Origin: a virus | IMG/VR virus record: IMGVR_UViG_3300042509_001838 | Span: 1 to 21,102 of that record | Reading direction: 5' to 3' (one strand) | DNA: 21,102 nucleotides | Shown: piece after piece, positions 13,486 through 20,804 of the stretch | Numbering within the stretch: the first letter of the stretch is position 1 | Layout: the number at the start of each line of letters is the position of its first letter | Position numbers and translations under genes: made by a program | The notes under the pieces: model-generated | The model's database searches: none | What the model saw: the letters and a program-made list of their open reading frames with translations, nothing else | Told to the model about the DNA's origin: nothing

Positions 13486-13492
13486 TACTGCT

Positions 13493-15022
13493 GTGCCAAG
13501 CTATACGCATCTTGCTTACCGCCGCAATGCTCAAGCCGCCGCACGCAGACAGCAAATACGCAAGCCACGTAACGCAGAAGCACTGAAGAAAGCCCAGGAA
13601 GATTTTGGCTTCTTCTGTGAATACGTAGCAGATAAACCACCGGCTGCTCATCACCTCAACTGGCATCGACACTTCGTCACAGAGGAGGATAGCAGTTGCC
13701 TCATTAAGATCGCTGGTCCCAATGTGGATCTCCTGGCGCCCAGGGGTTCTGCCAAGTCCACAGTGTTGGGTCTGCTTACGGCGTGGGCCATTGGCATCCA
13801 CACGCACGCAGGGCTGCCACTGCAGATTCTGTATCTGTCCTATACGGTTGACATTGCTCGTTCCAAATCTTCCACCATCAAACGCATCATTGAAAGCAAA
13901 CGATACCAAGAGGTTTTCCCTAAAGTTCGCCTTCTGAAGAACGCCACCAGTAATGAGTACTGGTCAATTGATCACAAGTTTGCTGGCATTGACGTAACAG
14001 GTGACGAACAGTTTACGCTTTGCGCAGCAGGCCTCAAGGGTTCGGTGACTTCCAAGCGTTCGCACTTGGTCATGATTGATGACGCCATTAAGTCAGCCGC
14101 AGATATTGCCAACCCTGACATCAGGAAACAGATGCAGGACAACTGGAATGCTGTGATTGCACCCACCATGTTTGAAGGTGCACGAGCAATCTGTCTTGGT
14201 ACTCGCTTCAGACACGATGACATTCACTCCACAACATTCAACGAACAAAACAACTGGCAACAGATTATCCTTTCAGCAATTCAAAACAATCCCATCACTG
14301 GCGAAGAGGAATCGTATTGGCCGGACATGTGGTCATTGGATTACCTGAAGGAGAAAAAACGGCAGGCACCAATTGCTTTCTCGTTCCAGTACATGAATCA
14401 AGTCATCCGGCAGAACGAACTTTCGTTGGCTCCGGAGTTGATTGTAAAAGCGGAAATTGCAACGGAGTTTGACGCCCTTGGAGTTGGGGTTGACCTCTCC
14501 GCTGGCACTAAAGAGAAAAACGATTACACGGTTATGATTCTTGGTGGTCGCATTGGCGACCGCATTCATATCATTGATTACCGACGTATTCGCGTCATGG
14601 GTAACCTTGAAAAACTTGATGCCCTCAAGGAGTTGTTGAATGATTGGTCAGTGATTGCCAAAGACGAACAAAGCGGTTTGTATTACCCCAGCTATTCAAC
14701 GTGCGACATTTGGAGTGAGGCCGTACAGTACCAGGCATCCCTGGAGGCAGACTTCAAACGTGTTTGCTTGAACAATGAAGGTCTTTACAATTTGATTTGG
14801 CATCCCGTCAAAGGTTTCAGGGCAGATAAGTTGGCTCGCTTCCGTGGCATTATGGGTATGTTTGAGGACCGCAAGATCATCTTCAATCGTTTTCGTAATT
14901 TCACCAATATGTTTGAAGAGCTTACCAACTTTGGCGTAAGTAGTCACGACGATTGTGTTGACGCTCTCGTCTGGCTTGTTACTGGATTAGCAAGAAAAGG
15001 ACAGCTTCACCTTGATTACTGA
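13493..15022 (+). CDS. terL: Terminase large subunit
   Basis: This 509-residue ATPase/nuclease drives DNA into the procapsid through the portal and cuts genome ends. Walker A is APRGSAKST (82-90), Walker B LVMIDD (192-197), with the catalytic acidic pair at 196-197. The C-terminal RNase H-like nuclease shows GVGVDLS with D334, D344 in the NDYTVM stretch, and SSHDDCVDALVWL near the end (D486, D487, D490). Length and domain order are normal for the family. The start is a GTG at 13493 with no Shine-Dalgarno. Genes on both sides are on the same strand, with the portal 880 nt downstream across four tiny genes. Confidence 0.93.
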   Translation: MPSYTHLAYRRNAQAAARRQQIRKPRNAEALKKAQEDFGFFCEYVADKPPAAHHLNWHRHFVTEEDSSCLIKIAGPNVDLLAPRGSAKSTVLGLLTAWAIGIHTHAGLPLQILYLSYTVDIARSKSSTIKRIIESKRYQEVFPKVRLLKNATSNEYWSIDHKFAGIDVTGDEQFTLCAAGLKGSVTSKRSHLVMIDDAIKSAADIANPDIRKQMQDNWNAVIAPTMFEGARAICLGTRFRHDDIHSTTFNEQNNWQQIILSAIQNNPITGEEESYWPDMWSLDYLKEKKRQAPIAFSFQYMNQVIRQNELSLAPELIVKAEIATEFDALGVGVDLSAGTKEKNDYTVMILGGRIGDRIHIIDYRRIRVMGNLEKLDALKELLNDWSVIAKDEQSGLYYPSYSTCDIWSEAVQYQASLEADFKRVCLNNEGLYNLIWHPVKGFRADKLARFRGIMGMFEDRKIIFNRFRNFTNMFEELTNFGVSSHDDCVDALVWLVTGLARKGQLHLDY

Positions 15023-15026
15023 CTCT

Positions 15027-15032
15027 TAGAAT
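15027..15032 (+). promoter_or_regulatory. -10-like element before the 15052 gene
   Basis: TAGAAT ends 19 nt before the GTG start at 15052. Confidence 0.35.
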
Positions 15033-15051
15033 ATTAAAAAACCTTGGATTC

Positions 15052-15324
15052 GTGGGACCAGAGTATTTAGCTATTGCTCTTACGGCAGTGATCTCAGCTG
15101 CGACAGGTGGCTCCTGGGCAATGAGTAAGCTTATGAGCCGCCTGGGCGAAAGACTTAATTCACAAAACCGAAGAGTGGATCTCTTGGAAGACCAAGTCAA
15201 CCGCATGCCACTAGACTACGTGCTCAAGGTGGACTTCTTAAGGGAAATTCAAGAAATGCACAACAATTTTCGCGAGATCAATAATAAGCTTGATAAACTG
15301 ATGGAAAAGCTTTTGACCAAATGA
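15052..15324 (+). CDS. Small membrane protein with coiled coil (90 aa)
   Basis: The GTG start gives MGPEYLAIALTAVISAATGG, one membrane helix (about 5-24), followed by a short basic part and a long amphipathic helix (35-88, with LLEDQVNRM and FREINNKLDKLMEKLL) that should form a coiled coil. One membrane span plus coiled coil could serve as an envelope-acting protein such as a spanin- or holin-like factor, or as a minor virion protein. I cannot decide. The stop overlaps the next start by 4 nt (ATGA). Confidence 0.6.
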   Translation: MGPEYLAIALTAVISAATGGSWAMSKLMSRLGERLNSQNRRVDLLEDQVNRMPLDYVLKVDFLREIQEMHNNFREINNKLDKLMEKLLTK

Positions 15325-15503
15325 GTTACATCCTTGAAGTACAAGAGGACGAAAACGGAGATCAATATATTGTTTTGCCTGATGAAGTAATCGAAGAGTT
15401 GGGTTGGCAAGAAGGCGATGTCTTGAATTGGGATGTACGCGGCGAAGGTATCGTAATTTCTAAGGTAAATGACGCGTCTGGTTACGAAGTTTTAGAGGAC
15501 TAG
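15321..15503 (+). CDS. AbrB/MazE-like swapped-hairpin protein (60 aa)
   Basis: The product is MSYILEVQEDENGDQYIVLP, then DEVIEELGWQEGDVLNWDV and an IVISKV strand. This is the SpoVT/AbrB fold layout: two strands, the helix (D-E-V-I-E-E-L-G-W), the G-D-x-L loop and further strands. AbrB-fold proteins are dimeric DNA-binding regulators or antitoxins. Unlike many, this one is strongly acidic, which argues against simple DNA binding. A role in transcription control or as a protein partner is open. It is coupled to the upstream gene by ATGA. Confidence 0.75.
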   Translation: MSYILEVQEDENGDQYIVLPDEVIEELGWQEGDVLNWDVRGEGIVISKVNDASGYEVLED

Positions 15504-15506
15504 AAT
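15501..15506 (+). promoter_or_regulatory. -10-like element before the 15528 gene
   Basis: TAGAAT ends 21 nt before ATG 15528 and overlaps the TAG stop of the AbrB-like gene. Confidence 0.35.
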
Positions 15507-15527
15507 AAGGGAAAACAAGATAAGCAC

Positions 15528-15746
15528 ATGTATTACGGCGGAGAATCTAACGTCCCTGGAGCCCCTGGTAACCAGGGTGGCCTACTTGCTGTTAACCCAA
15601 GTTTCGACACTCCCCCCGGCGCAAAATTTAAAAAATTCCCTTCGGCGTTTGGTTCCAGCAATTTACCCGGTGCTGTTGGCAATCTTCAGGGAGTGGCTGA
15701 CGCTGAGCAGTTGCCAGCCGGGTTCCAATCCAAGTTTGTTTCGTGA
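15528..15746 (+). CDS. Gly/Pro-rich small hypothetical protein (72 aa)
   Basis: The product starts MYYGGESNVPGAPGNQGGLL and is rich in Gly, Pro, Asn, Ser and Phe, with no clear helices and no hydrophobic core. It is probably an extended or disordered linker peptide, perhaps a minor capsid or connector component. No family is recognised. It has a TAGAAT element 21 nt before the ATG; the ribosome site is weak (GGGAAAA further up). Confidence 0.55.
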   Translation: MYYGGESNVPGAPGNQGGLLAVNPSFDTPPGAKFKKFPSAFGSSNLPGAVGNLQGVADAEQLPAGFQSKFVS

Positions 15747-15755
15747 GGAAACGCT

Positions 15756-15902
15756 ATGAAAACTAAAAAACTTGTAAAGCAAGCGCTGCATCATCCAGAG
15801 CTTTATTCCTCTGCCGAACTGGTGTATTTTGGCAAATGGTTAGACCTTAAGAAGCAGGCAAAAGCTGCTAAGATTGAGTCAAAGAAAAAGGAAAATAGTT
15901 AA
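15756..15902 (+). CDS. Lysine-rich microprotein (48 aa)
   Basis: The product starts MKTKKLVKQALHHPELYSSA and continues ELVYFGKWLDLKKQAKAAK with a Lys-rich tail. It looks like two short helices. GAGGAAA lies 5-11 nt before the ATG, a good Shine-Dalgarno. The TAA stop shares one base with the portal ATG (TAATG), so its translation likely feeds the portal. No family is recognised. It is too short for many gene finders. Confidence 0.6.
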   Translation: MKTKKLVKQALHHPELYSSAELVYFGKWLDLKKQAKAAKIESKKKENS

Positions 15903-18274
15903 TGGCCGTCGACGCTAAGTCTAGACTCAAGGAAATTATTGACTCGTATCTTGAAAAAGACGGCGGGTCAATGATTGACACTGGCGTCGTAGCTTCACAC
16001 CTGGCGCAGATGAAATTATTCGGCATCCGCCAGGGTGTCGAGTTTTTTCCTGTGCAAGATAACTTTGGTAATCAGCGCAAAGACTTTATTGACCGTGTAA
16101 TCAAATACAACTCTCTCGACATCCGCTTCGATTCAATCTGGGATTATTCACTTTGTGATGGGCAAGGTCTTCTTTACATCCGTCCAACTCAGAACAACTA
16201 TCGTCTTTACTACTTTCGTAAGCACGAATATCGTAGCTATTACAACATTGATGGCGAGCTTGATGAAGTTGTAATTATTTACAGCTACAAGGTCAAGAAC
16301 GGGTTTGGTTACCAGCAGGACATTGATTCCGCAAGTTTAAGTGGTCCGGCCACCATGGGGCGGGGCGGTGCAAAGCGTTACATCCGCCTTTCCATCAAAC
16401 GCAAAACGATTGAAGAAACGCACTCGGAAGGCGAGCTGTCGTTTGATAGCAACTACCAAGCAAATTTCGGTAGGACAAAAACGTTCAAAAATACGCTGGG
16501 CTTTATTCCTTGCGTAGAAATTTTCCACAACGTCAAGGGTTTCTCTACTGAAGGTGTTGGTGAATTTGAAGCGTTAGCCAATCACATCTGTACGCATGAT
16601 GAAATGGTTCGTACCATGCGTAAGAACGTGCAGTTCTTTGGTAACCCCACGCTTCTTTCCTCCAGGCCCAAGACTGACCTTATGGAGGCCGGTGGCGAGA
16701 ACGTTGTCCAGCGTCCTTCTATCGCAGCTAACTCTGGGTTCAGTGGTCCCAGTGGACTGAGTCAATCCCGATTCAAGGCTGATCCCATTCACCGTGGTAT
16801 TGACGGACAGATCAGAGTTCCACGCGTCATTGCAAACCTGGAACCAAACGACCGTGTTGGTTACATTGTTCCTGATGCCATCACTGGCGACCAGAATTCT
16901 TTCGCACGTCAGTACCGAGAAGAGATTCGCACTGCCCTGGGTGGCGTTGACGAACTGTCAATTTCTGCAGGCGTGACTGCAACTGAGTACAAGTCACTGT
17001 TTGGTCGTGTTTCTGCCACGTCCAAGAAAAAGGCAATCGCTATTTACACTTACGGTATTTGCCGTTGTTTTGAACTGATCATCTACCAGGAAGAACGTCT
17101 GTTCAGGGAGACGCTGGCCGCTGCTGCAGGATTAGAAAAACCCCTGGATCTCCCAGAGGAATCTAGTGCGGAAGACTTGGCAGCGTACAACGATGCCATG
17201 AGTGCATTTGATGATCAGGTCAAGCAGTTGATGATGGCTTGCCTTCAAACGCAGCAGATTCCGCCCGGTGTTTCTGGTTTGATTCCAGATGGCGATGTGA
17301 CCATGCAGTGGCGTTGGCTTGGACCTGTTTATGAGGATTCCACTCAAGACATCCTGAACAACTCCATCGTGGTACGCAACTTACAGGAGTTAGGTGTTGA
17401 TAGCATTGAGGCACTGAAATACCTCTTCCCGTCCAAGACGGATGAGGAACGGGCCGAGATGTTATCTGGGTTTCCGTTCAGAATGGTGAATGAATTGCAG
17501 GGTGCATACTCTCAATTTGCTCGCCTTGTGGGGGGAATGATGCAAACTCCCCATCCGCAATCACCGGATTTACCGATGGCTGCGGACCCGCGATTAGATT
17601 TAACACCCTATCTATATCGCACTTTAGAAGCTTTACAAAAGGAGATGAGTTATGCAGGACGCTACCGTCCAATCGATCCCACAGACGAGCCAAGCACCAG
17701 TGGCCGTCGCGCCGAGCAGCTACGTGGTGGCAGCACCGCAAGCAGCTCCGGCCAGCTACCAGGCTCCGGCTCCGGTGGCGTATCAGGTGGGTACCAGTTA
17801 CCCCCAAGCGGTACCTCAGGCAGCCCCCAGCTACCAATCCAGCCCTACTCAGTACGCCCCCCAATCCCAACCGGCGGCGGACTCGGCGGGGAATCCCTGG
17901 GAATCGGCGTTCAACAAGGTGGTGAATCTGCTGAGCGCACCAGTCCAATCCCCGTTCCAGGGTCAACCCTCGCAGCCGACGACGGCGTATACCCCGGCCA
18001 ATTACGGACAGTACAGCAGCCAAGCTACGCAACAATCGGCTCCGCAGACTTGGTCTCCCAACCAGGCATACTCGCCCAGCTATTCCCCAACCTCCTCCAA
18101 TCAATCCTTGCAGGAGGCGGCAAGCCAAATGGCGGACCTCCTGGGAATGAGCCAGGACAGTCGGTACGTGATGGACGCGTTCGGGATCGAAGCTCCGGCA
18201 GTGCTGAACAACTACGCTCTAAACCTGGAGCAAATGCTGGACAGCGCCGTCGCGTGGGGAAACCGCGCCGCTGA
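15902..18274 (+). CDS. Portal protein with long low-complexity C-terminal tail (790 aa)
   Basis: Portals form the dodecameric DNA entry ring at one capsid vertex. Support: position between the terminase and capsid genes; a mixed alpha/beta N-terminal body with SIWDYSLCDGQGLLYIRP (about 79-96); and the helical stretch with GGVDELSISAGVTATEYKSL and YTYGICRCFELIIYQEERL typical of the portal stem/wing region. The normal body ends near residue 580 (MSYAGRYRPIDPTDEPS). Residues 584-790 are Gly/Ser/Pro/Gln-rich and are translated in a frame that overlaps the scaffold gene by 623 nt. This tail may be a by-product of overprinting or a real extension. The start shares a base with the preceding stop (TAATG). 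Confidence 0.75.
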   Translation: MAVDAKSRLKEIIDSYLEKDGGSMIDTGVVASHLAQMKLFGIRQGVEFFPVQDNFGNQRKDFIDRVIKYNSLDIRFDSIWDYSLCDGQGLLYIRPTQNNYRLYYFRKHEYRSYYNIDGELDEVVIIYSYKVKNGFGYQQDIDSASLSGPATMGRGGAKRYIRLSIKRKTIEETHSEGELSFDSNYQANFGRTKTFKNTLGFIPCVEIFHNVKGFSTEGVGEFEALANHICTHDEMVRTMRKNVQFFGNPTLLSSRPKTDLMEAGGENVVQRPSIAANSGFSGPSGLSQSRFKADPIHRGIDGQIRVPRVIANLEPNDRVGYIVPDAITGDQNSFARQYREEIRTALGGVDELSISAGVTATEYKSLFGRVSATSKKKAIAIYTYGICRCFELIIYQEERLFRETLAAAAGLEKPLDLPEESSAEDLAAYNDAMSAFDDQVKQLMMACLQTQQIPPGVSGLIPDGDVTMQWRWLGPVYEDSTQDILNNSIVVRNLQELGVDSIEALKYLFPSKTDEERAEMLSGFPFRMVNELQGAYSQFARLVGGMMQTPHPQSPDLPMAADPRLDLTPYLYRTLEALQKEMSYAGRYRPIDPTDEPSTSGRRAEQLRGGSTASSSGQLPGSGSGGVSGGYQLPPSGTSGSPQLPIQPYSVRPPIPTGGGLGGESLGIGVQQGGESAERTSPIPVPGSTLAADDGVYPGQLRTVQQPSYATIGSADLVSQPGILAQLFPNLLQSILAGGGKPNGGPPGNEPGQSVRDGRVRDRSSGSAEQLRSKPGANAGQRRRVGKPRR
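17641..17644 (+). promoter_or_regulatory. Ribosome binding site inside the portal gene
   Basis: AAAAGGAG ends at 17644, 7 nt before ATG 17652. It gives the overlapping scaffold-like gene its own translation start and supports that frame as a real gene. Confidence 0.65.
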
Positions 18275-18638
18275 TACCATCAAGGGTTACGCTAATTTCG
18301 CTGTTAACGAGCATCAAGAGAATCTTGCCTACAACGAGATCCTTACCAATCCCGATGTTCTGAGCGATTACACGCTTAAGTTCTTTGGTCCTGAAGGTCC
18401 GTACCCTGTGTACGAAAACGAGCAGGAACTTGAGACACGCGGTTATCCGACCCAGTCGATTGGTCAGTTCCAAGCTGGCAACTTCCCTGCTCCCCCGACA
18501 GCTGCTGCTCCGCAAGCACCTGAGAATTTCTGGGGCACTTTTGGCGAGATGATGAATCGCGATCCTCAGAATGCCTGGCGCGTCCTGAACCAAGCTCAGC
18601 CTCAAACCGTTGCAAACAAACTGTTTGTAATGGAATGA
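17652..18638 (+). CDS. Putative scaffold / capsid assembly protein (328 aa), overlaps portal
   Basis: The product starts MQDATVQSIPQTSQAPVAVA. Residues 1-150 are Pro/Gln/Ala/Ser/Tyr-rich and disordered-looking; an amphipathic helix region follows (SLQEAASQMADLLGMSQDS), then helices to about 230, a FFGPEGPYPVYENEQELE segment and a final helix (APENFWGTFGEMMNRDPQNA). Disordered start plus helical end, low complexity, and location directly before the major capsid gene fit scaffolding proteins. The frame has strong G/C third positions like the capsid gene and its own Shine-Dalgarno. The first 207 or so codons overlap the portal tail in a +1 frame. Confidence 0.65.
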   Translation: MQDATVQSIPQTSQAPVAVAPSSYVVAAPQAAPASYQAPAPVAYQVGTSYPQAVPQAAPSYQSSPTQYAPQSQPAADSAGNPWESAFNKVVNLLSAPVQSPFQGQPSQPTTAYTPANYGQYSSQATQQSAPQTWSPNQAYSPSYSPTSSNQSLQEAASQMADLLGMSQDSRYVMDAFGIEAPAVLNNYALNLEQMLDSAVAWGNRAADTIKGYANFAVNEHQENLAYNEILTNPDVLSDYTLKFFGPEGPYPVYENEQELETRGYPTQSIGQFQAGNFPAPPTAAAPQAPENFWGTFGEMMNRDPQNAWRVLNQAQPQTVANKLFVME

Positions 18639-18669
18639 TTTAATGCCGGTAATTAAATAAATTATCGGC

Positions 18670-18678
18670 TGCTAAAAT
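18670..18678 (+). promoter_or_regulatory. Extended -10 promoter of the major capsid gene
   Basis: TGCTAAAAT matches TGnTANAAT. It ends 79 nt before the GTG start, a longer leader than at other genes. Confidence 0.45.
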
Positions 18679-18690
18679 TTGTGTTAGATA

Positions 18691-18706
18691 AGACATAATC
18701 ATGTCT
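18691..18706. repeat. Inverted repeat in the capsid leader
   Basis: AGACAT (18691-18696) and ATGTCT (18701-18706) flank AATC. The right arm includes the ATG of a six-codon frame (18701-18721, MSESFT). It could be a leader stem-loop or a binding site. Confidence 0.4.
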
Positions 18707-18757
18707 GAATCTTTCACCTGACAACACACTTCCTGCGACACTGGAGGATAAAACAAA

Positions 18758-19921
18758 GTGTTTATTGATAACGACTTTCCAAAGATTTTAGGTGCGGAAC
18801 TTTATCGTCCCCACCCTGCGTACATCGCTGAGATGGCTGTGGAGCCCGTGGTTGTCCACGACTTCACACGTCAGCCTGGTCAAACCGTTCAGTTGGACCG
18901 CTACAAGTTCTGGGGTACCCCTGGTACTAAGGACAGCCGTGAGCGTATTGCTGACCAAACGATCGGTACCGCTAACAGCCGTAACATCACCAAAGAGAAA
19001 GTTCTGGTGGTGCTTAAGGAGTACACGGGTCCTGCGGATCCGGGCGACCCGACTCAGCCTAGCACATTCAAGATTGCTCGCGAAACTCTGGTTACCGCTC
19101 AGCGCATGCTGCTGGATACCGGCAACCTGAATATGTTCCACCAGTCGATCGGTAGCCTGACGCTGCTTGACGACTATCGCCGGTGGCGTGACCGCGTGTT
19201 CATTGATGAACTGTCCAAAGCTGAAGCCAACGGTGCAGCCTCTACAACTCAAGGCGGTTACTACTTCGCTGGTAACAAGGTTAAGGATTCTTCCGGTCGT
19301 ATTTCCTACACTGGTACTGAATACACCGCTGACCTGCAGCAGTTCCAGGTGCGTACTGACCTGCTGACCGTTGTTAAGGACCTGCGCAAGCGCAACGTTC
19401 CGACCTATGCCGATGGTCTGTATCGTTGTATTTGCGATCCCACGTTCATGATGCACCTGCGTCGTGACCCTGACTTCCGTGAGATCGCCCGTTACGCTGG
19501 TAATCCTGGTCAAGGCATGTACATGGGCAACCCCATGCTGCCTAACAACGCCAGCTTCTACCAAGGCCCCCAGGCCGGTCAAGCCTACTTCCTGGCTGGC
19601 GAACCTGTTATGCCTACTGGTGTGCAGTTTGAAGGCGTTAAGTTCTTCGAATCCACCAACTTCCCGATCAAGAGCATCAGCACTTCCTTTGACGGTGGTT
19701 CTACCTATAACGTGAAAGAAGCCGCTCAAGGTTACTTCTTCGGTCCTCAAGCGATTGGCGTTGGTATCGGTGGCCCGAACGCCCAGGTGCTCATCAACAA
19801 CAACGACGATTTCAGCCGTTTCATCATTCTTATTTGGCAACTGTACGCCGGTTTTGAAATCCTGAACAAGGACTTTGTGACCACCGCGTTCAGCTTCGTG
19901 CAAGATGACGGTAACATCTGA
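18758..19921 (+). CDS. Major capsid protein
   Basis: The 387-residue product starts MFIDNDFPKILGAELYRPHP. The GTG start follows GGAGG with 10 nt spacing. Features resembling the N4-gp56 type of HK97-fold coat proteins are the long extended N-arm, the helix of the E-loop/P-domain region with RETLVTAQRMLLDTGNLNMF, the RCICDPTFMMHLRRDPDF segment (in that family a strand-helix with a D-P-x-x-x-x-x-L-R signature) and the late GVQFEGVKFFESTNFP strand. Strong G/C third-position use suggests high expression. Assigned from pattern and position after the scaffold. Confidence 0.85.
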   Translation: MFIDNDFPKILGAELYRPHPAYIAEMAVEPVVVHDFTRQPGQTVQLDRYKFWGTPGTKDSRERIADQTIGTANSRNITKEKVLVVLKEYTGPADPGDPTQPSTFKIARETLVTAQRMLLDTGNLNMFHQSIGSLTLLDDYRRWRDRVFIDELSKAEANGAASTTQGGYYFAGNKVKDSSGRISYTGTEYTADLQQFQVRTDLLTVVKDLRKRNVPTYADGLYRCICDPTFMMHLRRDPDFREIARYAGNPGQGMYMGNPMLPNNASFYQGPQAGQAYFLAGEPVMPTGVQFEGVKFFESTNFPIKSISTSFDGGSTYNVKEAAQGYFFGPQAIGVGIGGPNAQVLINNNDDFSRFIILIWQLYAGFEILNKDFVTTAFSFVQDDGNI

Positions 19922-19956
19922 TCAATAACGTAAACAACTAACAAAAGGAAAAATAA

Positions 19957-20766
19957 ATGACCTATTTGTCCGCTAAAAAAATCTTCCCAGGCAACTGGGC
20001 AGAACCCCTGAACGGCTGGTACAAGAACATTGACTCTGTTGTCGAAGGCGGTACTGCTCTCGACAGCTCCCTTGGTGGCCCCACCTCGGTCCTTGCTCTG
20101 CCTGGTTACCGTTATTTCCAGCAGCGTGGCTATGTCGCAGTGACAACCACCTCTGGTGCTGGTAGCGTCAACTCCGCTGCTGTGATCGTTCCTTCTCCCT
20201 ATCGTCAGGATGACACTCGTCCCGACATCACGGGCATGGTGATCTCTGGCAGCAGCACACTGCCTGCTTACGTGTACCGCACCGCCATTTCGGTTGCCTC
20301 TGGTTGGGGTGACGGTCGTGTTGCCTCTGGTGTGTATGCCGCTACCGGTAACGTCATTTCGTTCGGTCGCAGCAACGGTGGTGCACCTGTCGCCGCTTCT
20401 GGCGTGGGTGAAGGCGTGATTCAAGCCAACCTAACTTCCACTGTTTCCGGCCTCCAAGCTGGCGAAATCTACTTCGCTGGCGGCACTGCCGGTTATGGTA
20501 CCAACGCCTTCCTGACCGCTACTGGCGCCGCTGGTGTCTCTGGTTCCGTGGTGAACTACCCGGTTACTGCCGCGACCACGATGCGTGTGTTTGCTAAGGA
20601 AACTGCAAACTCCACCACAACTTCCGGTGGTTTCTACATCTCCAGCGGTGACGCCGCCGCCGGTCGTATTGGTTACCTGGTTGTGGAAACCTGCTACGTC
20701 CAGCCTGACATTGCCCCTGGCTACGAAGACATCGAAGCTTACCTGCTTGGCCGCACTGTCAGCTGA
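19957..20766 (+). CDS. Putative capsid accessory or decoration protein (269 aa)
   Basis: The product starts MTYLSAKKIFPGNWAEPLNG. It is Gly/Ser/Ala/Thr/Val-rich with alternating beta-type strands throughout (SVNSAAVIVPSPYRQ, TSTVSGLQAGEIYFAGG), and few charges. AAGGAAAA lies 8 nt before the ATG. It directly follows the capsid gene, shares its high-GC codon use, and should be produced in large amounts, so a capsid decoration or stabilising protein is likely. A tail or fibre protein with beta structure is an alternative. No family is recognised. Confidence 0.6.
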   Translation: MTYLSAKKIFPGNWAEPLNGWYKNIDSVVEGGTALDSSLGGPTSVLALPGYRYFQQRGYVAVTTTSGAGSVNSAAVIVPSPYRQDDTRPDITGMVISGSSTLPAYVYRTAISVASGWGDGRVASGVYAATGNVISFGRSNGGAPVAASGVGEGVIQANLTSTVSGLQAGEIYFAGGTAGYGTNAFLTATGAAGVSGSVVNYPVTAATTMRVFAKETANSTTTSGGFYISSGDAAAGRIGYLVVETCYVQPDIAPGYEDIEAYLLGRTVS

Positions 20767-20772
20767 ATAAGC

Positions 20773-20778
20773 TAAACT
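20773..20778 (+). promoter_or_regulatory. -10-like element before the 20805 gene
   Basis: TAAACT ends 26 nt before ATG 20805, immediately before the hairpin. Weak on its own. Confidence 0.25.
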
Positions 20779-20803
20779 AGGACCAGAATTAACATCTGGT
20801 CCT
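20779..20803 (+). terminator. Perfect 9-bp hairpin, possible terminator or attenuator
   Basis: AGGACCAGA (20779-20787) pairs perfectly with TCTGGTCCT (20795-20803) around a 7-nt loop. Only a weak T stretch follows, so termination would be partial. The hairpin ends one base before the next ATG. Confidence 0.5.
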
Positions 20804-20804
20804 T

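Noticed and set aside
17478-18128. 216-codon minus-strand frame opposite the portal/scaffold overlap
   Set aside because: Arg/Leu/Gly-rich, typical of an antisense shadow in GC-rich DNA; no ribosome site or promoter is seen.
18788-19903. 371-codon open frame antisense to the major capsid gene
   Set aside because: It mirrors the strongly biased codons of the capsid gene (few T/A-ending stops in the opposite frame). Its composition is Val/Thr/Arg-rich without motifs, and all neighbours are on the plus strand.
19747-20424. 225-codon minus-strand frame opposite the gene after the capsid
   Set aside because: Antisense shadow of a beta-rich, Ser/Thr/Ala gene; its Thr/Arg/His composition and strand do not fit.
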